From: DATDAH01 sp036525535
GTDB taxonomy: Bacteria; Actinomycetota; Acidimicrobiia; Acidimicrobiales; DATDAH01
Assembly (NCBI GenBank): GCA_036525535.1
Contig: DATDAH010000078.1
Coordinates: forward strand, 1-8,452
Reading direction: 5' to 3'
Length of the DNA: 8,452 nucleotides
Below are positions 5,169-8,452 of this stretch, piece after piece. The notes beneath the pieces are model-generated. The model saw only the letters and a program-made list of their open reading frames with translations. It searched no databases and had not been told where the DNA came from. A program made the position numbers and the translations under genes. The first letter of the stretch is position 1, and each line of letters starts with the position of its first letter.

Positions 5169-5903
5169 TCAGGCCCGGCGGGACCGGCGACGGGTATGGC
5201 GCCCGTCAACCGACCACGTCCCGAAGCCCTTGGCCAGCGGCTCCACGAACTCGTCGAGCCGACCCTCCTGGTGCGCCGGTCGACCGTCGGTCAAGGTGCG
5301 GATCACCTTCGCCGGGACGCCGGCCACGACGCTGTGGTCCGGCACCTCGCCGCGGACCACCGACCCCGCGGCCACCACGCACTGCCGGCCGATGCGAGCG
5401 CCGGGGAGGATGACCGATCCGTGACCCAGCCAGGACCCCCGGCCCACCGACACCGGCTGGTGGTCACCCAGTTGCTTGCCGATCGGGACGTCGAAGTCCT
5501 CGAACCCGTGGTTGGCGTCGGTGATGTAGACGCCCTGACCGAACCAGACGTCGTCACCGATCTCGATGGACTCGTGCGCCACGAGCCCGCACCGGATGTT
5601 GATCAGGCAGCGGTCCCCGATGACCAACGCCCGCGCGGGCACGTCGACCTGGTCGGGCCCGTAGCCCGCGGACAGCGTGACCCAGCTGGCGATGAGCGTG
5701 CCCACCCCGATGTGGATCTGCGGCTCGCCGAACAGCGTCGCCACCGGGAAGCCCAGCAGGCTGCCGTCGCCGAACGACCCGAAACGCTCGGACCGGATCG
5801 TGCCGGGGTGAATCGCCCCACGTGACTGCGCCCAGTCCCAGGTCCGGTGGATGGCCTCGTTGAGGATGCGGCGCCGGAAGAACCACGCGCGCGATCCGGC
5901 CAT
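5169..5903 (-). CDS. Hexapeptide-repeat (left-handed beta-helix) acyltransferase
   Basis: A 244-residue protein with two sets of imperfect hexapeptide repeats forming a left-handed parallel beta-helix, as in xenobiotic, sugar and serine acetyltransferases. Repeats run from about residue 64 (IHIGVGTLIAS) through VIGDRCLINIRCGLVAHESIEIGDDVWFG to VSVGRGSWLGHGSVILPGARIG and GSVVRGEVPDHSVVAGVPAKV (about 181-200). His132 in ITDANHGFED matches the catalytic histidine of the maltose/galactoside acetyltransferase group. A non-repeat N-terminal region of about 60 residues and a basic C-terminal tail of about 45 residues are extra. It likely acetylates a sugar or envelope precursor in the cytoplasm, but no glycan gene is nearby. 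The ATG at 5903 is preceded by TAGCCT (5915-5910) at six bases, consistent with a leaderless start. Confidence 0.85.
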   Translation of the reverse strand: MAGSRAWFFRRRILNEAIHRTWDWAQSRGAIHPGTIRSERFGSFGDGSLLGFPVATLFGEPQIHIGVGTLIASWVTLSAGYGPDQVDVPARALVIGDRCLINIRCGLVAHESIEIGDDVWFGQGVYITDANHGFEDFDVPIGKQLGDHQPVSVGRGSWLGHGSVILPGARIGRQCVVAAGSVVRGEVPDHSVVAGVPAKVIRTLTDGRPAHQEGRLDEFVEPLAKGFGTWSVDGRHTRRRSRRA

Positions 5904-5909
5904 CCGGAG

Positions 5910-5915
5910 AGGCTA
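5910..5915 (-). promoter_or_regulatory. Leaderless -10 element (TAGCCT) for the acyltransferase
   Basis: Read on the minus strand, TAGCCT fits TANNNT and ends six bases before the ATG at 5903, so transcription would begin at or next to the start codon. No Shine-Dalgarno sequence is present between them. It is one of two outward-facing elements in the 106-bp gap shared with the flavoprotein gene. Confidence 0.45.
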
Positions 5916-5997
5916 GGGGATGCGCCCCTCGCCCTCTTGGGCGGCGCCCCGCTCGATCGCCTCCTCGGGCCACCTTCCCGGCCGCGGACCGCCTCAC

Positions 5998-6003
5998 TAC
6001 GAT
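5998..6003 (+). promoter_or_regulatory. Leaderless -10 element (TACGAT) for the flavoprotein gene
   Basis: TACGAT fits TANNNT and ends six bases before the ATG at 6010. This is the same hexamer seen before mec, and the cleanest leaderless arrangement in the window. It would drive the flavoprotein and probably the two genes behind it. The rest of the 106-bp gap (5904-6009) shows nothing else I can support. Confidence 0.5.
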
Positions 6004-6009
6004 GCGCCG

Positions 6010-6963
6010 ATGACGCCGGCGGGACTGATCTTCGACAACCGCATCACCCGGCTGTTGGGCGTCGAGATCCCCGTCGTGCAGGCACCGATGGGCTGGATCG
6101 CCCGCTCCCGGCTGGCCTCCGCCGTCTCCTCGGCCGGTGGCCTGGGGATCATCGAGACGTCCTCGGGCGAGCTGGACGCCTTCGTCCGAGAGGTCGGTGC
6201 CATGCGGGAGCTGACCAGCCGCCCGTTCGGCGTGAACATCGCCCAGAACCTCGTGCGGGACGACTCCATCATCGATGTCGTCGTCGACGCCGGCGTCCGC
6301 TTCGTCACCACGTCGGCGGGCGACCCCAACCGGTTCACGACCCGGCTCAAGGCCGCGGACCTCACCGTTTTCCACGTCGTGCCCACCCTGCGGGGCGCCC
6401 TCAAGGCGGTCGACGCCGGCGTGGACGGGCTGGTCGTCGAGGGCATCGAGGGCGGCGGCTTCAAGACGCCTGAGGGGGCGTCCACGATGGTGCTCCTCCC
6501 GCTCATCCGGTCCCAGGTCGACGTCCCGATCATCGCCGCAGGCGGTGTCGTCGACGGCCGGACGATGGCCGCCGCGTTCGTCCTCGGTGCCGAAGGGGTC
6601 CAGCTCGGCACCCGCTTCGTGGCCTCGGTCGAGTCCCCGGTCCACGACAACTGGAAGCAGGCCATCGTGGACACGGCCGAGACGGGGACCGTGCTGCTGA
6701 ACCGTTTCGCCAAGCCAGGGATGCGAGCCCTGCGCACGGAGCGCACGACGCGGTTGGAACAGGAGACGGGAAACGTCTGGGGTCAGTTCGGCTCACCGGC
6801 CGACCTCTACTTCGGCGGGGACATGGAGGCGGCGATCCCGATGGCGGGTCAGGGGGCCGGGCGCATCGACGGCGTCCTGCCGGTGGCCGAGATCCTGGCC
6901 GGCCTCGTCGACGGCTTCGCCGACGCTCTCGGGGCCACGGCCGACCAGTACCTGCGAGGCTGA
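6010..6963 (+). CDS. Nitronate monooxygenase / 2-nitropropane dioxygenase-like flavoprotein
   Basis: A 317-residue FMN-binding TIM-barrel protein of the NMO/NPD family, which also contains FabK enoyl-ACP reductases. Clear marks are VVQAPMGWIARSRLASAVS at the N-terminus, AGGLGIIE (42-49), PFGVNIAQN (72-80), and the C-terminal phosphate-binding strand IIAAGGVVDGRTMAAAFVLG followed by AEGVQLGTRFVAS. Classic members oxidise alkyl nitronates. In these enzymes and in FabK a G-x-E-A-G-G-H motif provides an active-site histidine; here it reads GIEGGGFK, with Phe151 where His is expected. This suggests a different reaction, possibly a reductase or dehydrogenase on an acyl-CoA or other substrate. The ATG at 6010 is chosen for its leaderless -10; a longer frame from 5920 would remove most of the divergent gap. 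DUF952 follows by 5 bp. Confidence 0.85.
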   Translation: MTPAGLIFDNRITRLLGVEIPVVQAPMGWIARSRLASAVSSAGGLGIIETSSGELDAFVREVGAMRELTSRPFGVNIAQNLVRDDSIIDVVVDAGVRFVTTSAGDPNRFTTRLKAADLTVFHVVPTLRGALKAVDAGVDGLVVEGIEGGGFKTPEGASTMVLLPLIRSQVDVPIIAAGGVVDGRTMAAAFVLGAEGVQLGTRFVASVESPVHDNWKQAIVDTAETGTVLLNRFAKPGMRALRTERTTRLEQETGNVWGQFGSPADLYFGGDMEAAIPMAGQGAGRIDGVLPVAEILAGLVDGFADALGATADQYLRG

Positions 6964-6968
6964 AGGCG

Positions 6969-7286
6969 GTGCGCCACCTCCACCACATCATGACCCTCGA
7001 GGACTGGGACCGGTTCGAGGCCTCCGGCCTGTCCGTCCAGTCCACCCGGGACCGCACGTTGGCCGAAGAGGGCTTCATCCACTGCTCCTACACCGAGCAG
7101 GTGGAGGGAACGCTCAGTCGCTTCTACGGCGATCTGGACGACGTGGTCGTGCTCACCCTGGACCCCGGGCGCCTCGACGCCGACGTGATCGACGAGCCGG
7201 CCGCGGACGGGACCCTGTTCCCGCACGTCTACGGGCCACTGACGCTGGGTGCGGTCATCGAGGTCGTCCGACGGAAGCCGGGGTAG
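6969..7286 (+). CDS. DUF952 family protein
   Basis: A 105-residue protein of the DUF952 family, starting with GTG at 6969, five bases after the flavoprotein stop. The conserved pattern is present: LHHIMTLEDWDRFEASG at the N-terminus, LAEEGFIHCSYTEQV (about 31-45), a VVVLTLDPGRL strand, and the C-terminal LFPHVYGPLTLGAV. The conserved His of FIHCS and the His and Tyr of FPHVYGPL are the family's likely functional residues. DUF952 proteins are small and soluble; a relation to ADP-ribosyltransferase-like folds has been proposed, but I know of no established function. The tight spacing suggests translational coupling with the upstream flavoprotein. No signal peptide or membrane segment is seen. 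Confidence 0.85.
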   Translation: MRHLHHIMTLEDWDRFEASGLSVQSTRDRTLAEEGFIHCSYTEQVEGTLSRFYGDLDDVVVLTLDPGRLDADVIDEPAADGTLFPHVYGPLTLGAVIEVVRRKPG

Positions 7287-7295
7287 GTCCAGTCC

Positions 7296-8153
7296 ATGGC
7301 GCCGAAAGGGAAACGGTTGGAGCTCGAGGTCGACGGCCGTGAGCTGTCGATCTCCAACCCGGACAAGGTGCTGTTCCCCGACGACGGCATCACCAAGGCG
7401 GAGATGGTCCGCTACTACGAGCGCATCGCGCCCCTGCTGGTCCGGCACTCCCAGGGGCGCCCGGTCGCCCTTCATCGCTTCCCCGACGGGATCGGCAAGG
7501 GCGGGTTCTTCCAGAAGCAGGCGGGCAAGCACTTTCCGGACTGGATCCCCCGGGTCGAGCTCACGACCCGGGACGGCAGCACCGAGTTCGTCGTCATCGA
7601 GGACGCGGCGACGATCGTCTACCTGGCCGGCCAGGGCGTCCTGGTCCTGCACACCCTGTTCAGCCGGGCCGACGACCCGTACCGACCGGTCGAGGTCATG
7701 GTCGACCTCGACCCCTCGACCCCGGACCGGGGGCCCGTGCGCCACGCCGCGGACCGCCTGCGCGATCTGTTCCGCGACCGGGGCTACACCGCTCGGGTCA
7801 AGACAAGCGGCTCCCGGGGGCTGCACGTGGTGGTCGATGTCGACCTGCCCGACTTCCCCGCCGCCCGCGGCCTGGCCCTCGAGGTCAGCGAGCAGCTTGT
7901 CGCCGAGGAGCCCGACGAGTACACCCTCGAGTTCTACAAGGAGAAGCGGGGTGACCGGCTCCTGCTCGACATCAACCGCAACGCCTACCAGCAGCACGCC
8001 GTGGCGCCGTACTCACTGCGGGCCCTGCCCGGTGCTCCGGTCGCCGCGCCCCTGGAGTGGGACGAGGCGCTTTCCTCCCAGTGGGATCCTCAGCGGTGGA
8101 CGATCAAGAACCTCTTCCGCCGCCTGTCGCAGCGCGACGACCCCTGGTCCTGA
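7296..8153 (+). CDS. Stand-alone LigD-type polymerase/primase domain (PolDom)
   Basis: A 285-residue protein matching the polymerase domain of bacterial NHEJ ligase LigD, a member of the archaeo-eukaryotic primase superfamily. It fills gaps and adds ribonucleotides at DNA ends. The order of motifs is intact: SNPDKVLFPDDGITKAEMVRYY (20-41), HRFPDGIGKGGFFQKQ (60-75), metal-binding VDLDPS with Asp137 and Asp139, nucleotide-binding KTSGSRGLHVVV (169-180), the third Asp225 in LLLDINRN, and the closing APYSLRALPGAPVAAPLEWDE. There is no ligase or 3'-phosphoesterase domain, so it resembles the stand-alone PolDom/Prim-PolC-type proteins of mycobacteria, which act in excision repair or beside Ku and LigD. 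Neither ku nor a ligase gene is in the window. The ATG is nine bases after the DUF952 stop, suggesting an operon. Confidence 0.93.
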   Translation: MAPKGKRLELEVDGRELSISNPDKVLFPDDGITKAEMVRYYERIAPLLVRHSQGRPVALHRFPDGIGKGGFFQKQAGKHFPDWIPRVELTTRDGSTEFVVIEDAATIVYLAGQGVLVLHTLFSRADDPYRPVEVMVDLDPSTPDRGPVRHAADRLRDLFRDRGYTARVKTSGSRGLHVVVDVDLPDFPAARGLALEVSEQLVAEEPDEYTLEFYKEKRGDRLLLDINRNAYQQHAVAPYSLRALPGAPVAAPLEWDEALSSQWDPQRWTIKNLFRRLSQRDDPWS

Positions 8154-8159
8154 CGAGGG

Positions 8160-8452
8160 CTAGATCGGCAGGTCTCCCGTCGCCGCCTTCGTGGTGCCGA
8201 AGTCCTGGTAGGCGGCGATCGTGCGCTGGGCGATGCGCATCTGGTGGATCTCGTCGGCGCCGTCGGCGAAGCGGGCCCAACGGGCGTGCTGGAACATGCC
8301 CGCCAGTGGGGTGTCGGTCGAGTAGCCGAGGGCGCCGTGGACCTGGATGGCCCGGTCGATGATGCGCCACAGCGAGTTGGCCACGAAGTGCTTCGCCATC
8401 GAGACCTCGGTCTTGAAGTCGAGGCCCGCGTCGATGAGGTACGCGGCGTGCA
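8160..8452 (-). CDS. Acyl-CoA dehydrogenase, C-terminal fragment
   Basis: The last 96 codons of a minus-strand gene that continues past the right edge. The reading frame is open from the window end and contains no start in the usual place; an internal ATG at 8399 is not the real start. The sequence is the C-terminal helical bundle of acyl-CoA dehydrogenases: HAAYLIDAGLDFKTEVSMAK, then VHGALGYSTDTPLA, where the Q-x-x-G-x-x-G-Y region binds FAD across the dimer, and finally ADGADEIHQMRIAQRTIAAY. These enzymes make the alpha,beta double bond in acyl-CoA beta-oxidation or related catabolism, using FAD and electron-transfer flavoprotein. The catalytic glutamate lies outside or at a variable place, so substrate class is unknown. 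It converges on the PolDom gene with a six-base gap. Confidence 0.92.
   Translation of the reverse strand, partial: HAAYLIDAGLDFKTEVSMAKHFVANSLWRIIDRAIQVHGALGYSTDTPLAGMFQHARWARFADGADEIHQMRIAQRTIAAYQDFGTTKAATGDLPI

Noticed and set aside
5920..6009. Longer start for the flavoprotein
   Set aside because: It adds a low-complexity leader and passes through the good TACGAT element; the family begins after 6010.
5554..6645. Minus-strand open frame of 363 codons across the acyltransferase start and the flavoprotein
   Set aside because: Its product is rich in Arg, Gly, Asp and His without any motif, and it overlaps two well-supported genes.
6849..7997. Minus-strand open frame of 382 codons opposite DUF952 and PolDom
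   Set aside because: No domain is recognisable and both genes on the plus strand have full family motifs.
7296..8153. A complete NHEJ or defence operon around the PolDom gene
   Set aside because: No Ku, ligase, nuclease or other defence gene is present on either side within the window.
7249..8163. Plus-strand open frame of 304 codons overlapping PolDom in another frame
   Set aside because: Its product is a Ser/Arg/Pro/Thr-rich shadow of the PolDom gene.
1..8452. CRISPR array, insertion sequence, integrase, attachment site or tRNA gene
   Set aside because: No spaced direct repeats of CRISPR type, transposase motifs, terminal repeats or tRNA cloverleaf other than the tRNA-like part of tmRNA were seen.

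Overview
This is an 8.45 kb, very GC-rich, gene-dense chromosomal segment with short intergenic gaps. It suggests a high-GC actinobacterium. An Acidimicrobiia-like or related lineage is my best guess, from the DUF2630 gene, the Mec/cysteine-synthase pair, the smpB-ssrA pair and the apparent leaderless -10 elements. No mobile element, CRISPR array, phage gene or foreign-looking base composition was seen. I read it as core or housekeeping chromosome rather than a defence or mobile island.

Left part (1-1106): a minus-strand pair reads from a JAMM metalloprotease of the Mec type into a PLP-dependent cysteine synthase, which is cut by the window edge. The sulfur-carrier gene cysO that usually sits between them in actinobacteria is absent. 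A SnoaL-like gene (NTF2 fold) diverges from mec. The two appear to share a compact symmetric promoter built around a GTACCGGTAC palindrome.

Middle-left (1137-2100): smpB is followed by ssrA (tmRNA), so both halves of the trans-translation ribosome-rescue system are together. The tmRNA can be read in detail: tRNA-like ends, a proposed 14-residue tag GTQRSAEGDFALAA starting on a glycine codon, helices flanking the tag ORF, and a strong GC-rich terminator hairpin just downstream.

Middle (2143-5167): two unrelated GNAT acetyltransferases, an MFS efflux-type transporter and a small DUF2630 protein lie on the plus strand. DUF2630 ends one base from the end of a convergent gene. A 17-bp perfect inverted repeat lies just before the second GNAT gene.

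Right part (5169-8452): a minus-strand hexapeptide-repeat acyltransferase diverges from a plus-strand set that may be one operon: a nitronate-monooxygenase-like flavoprotein, a DUF952 protein and a stand-alone LigD-type polymerase domain (archaeo-eukaryotic primase fold, NHEJ-associated). Converging on it from the right edge is the C-terminal end of an acyl-CoA dehydrogenase.

I did not find a convincing new multi-gene system. The points most worth following are the mec-cysteine synthase pair without CysO, the symmetric divergent promoter, the tmRNA tag and repeats, the missing histidine in the flavoprotein, and the co-directional grouping of that flavoprotein with a DNA-repair polymerase domain.
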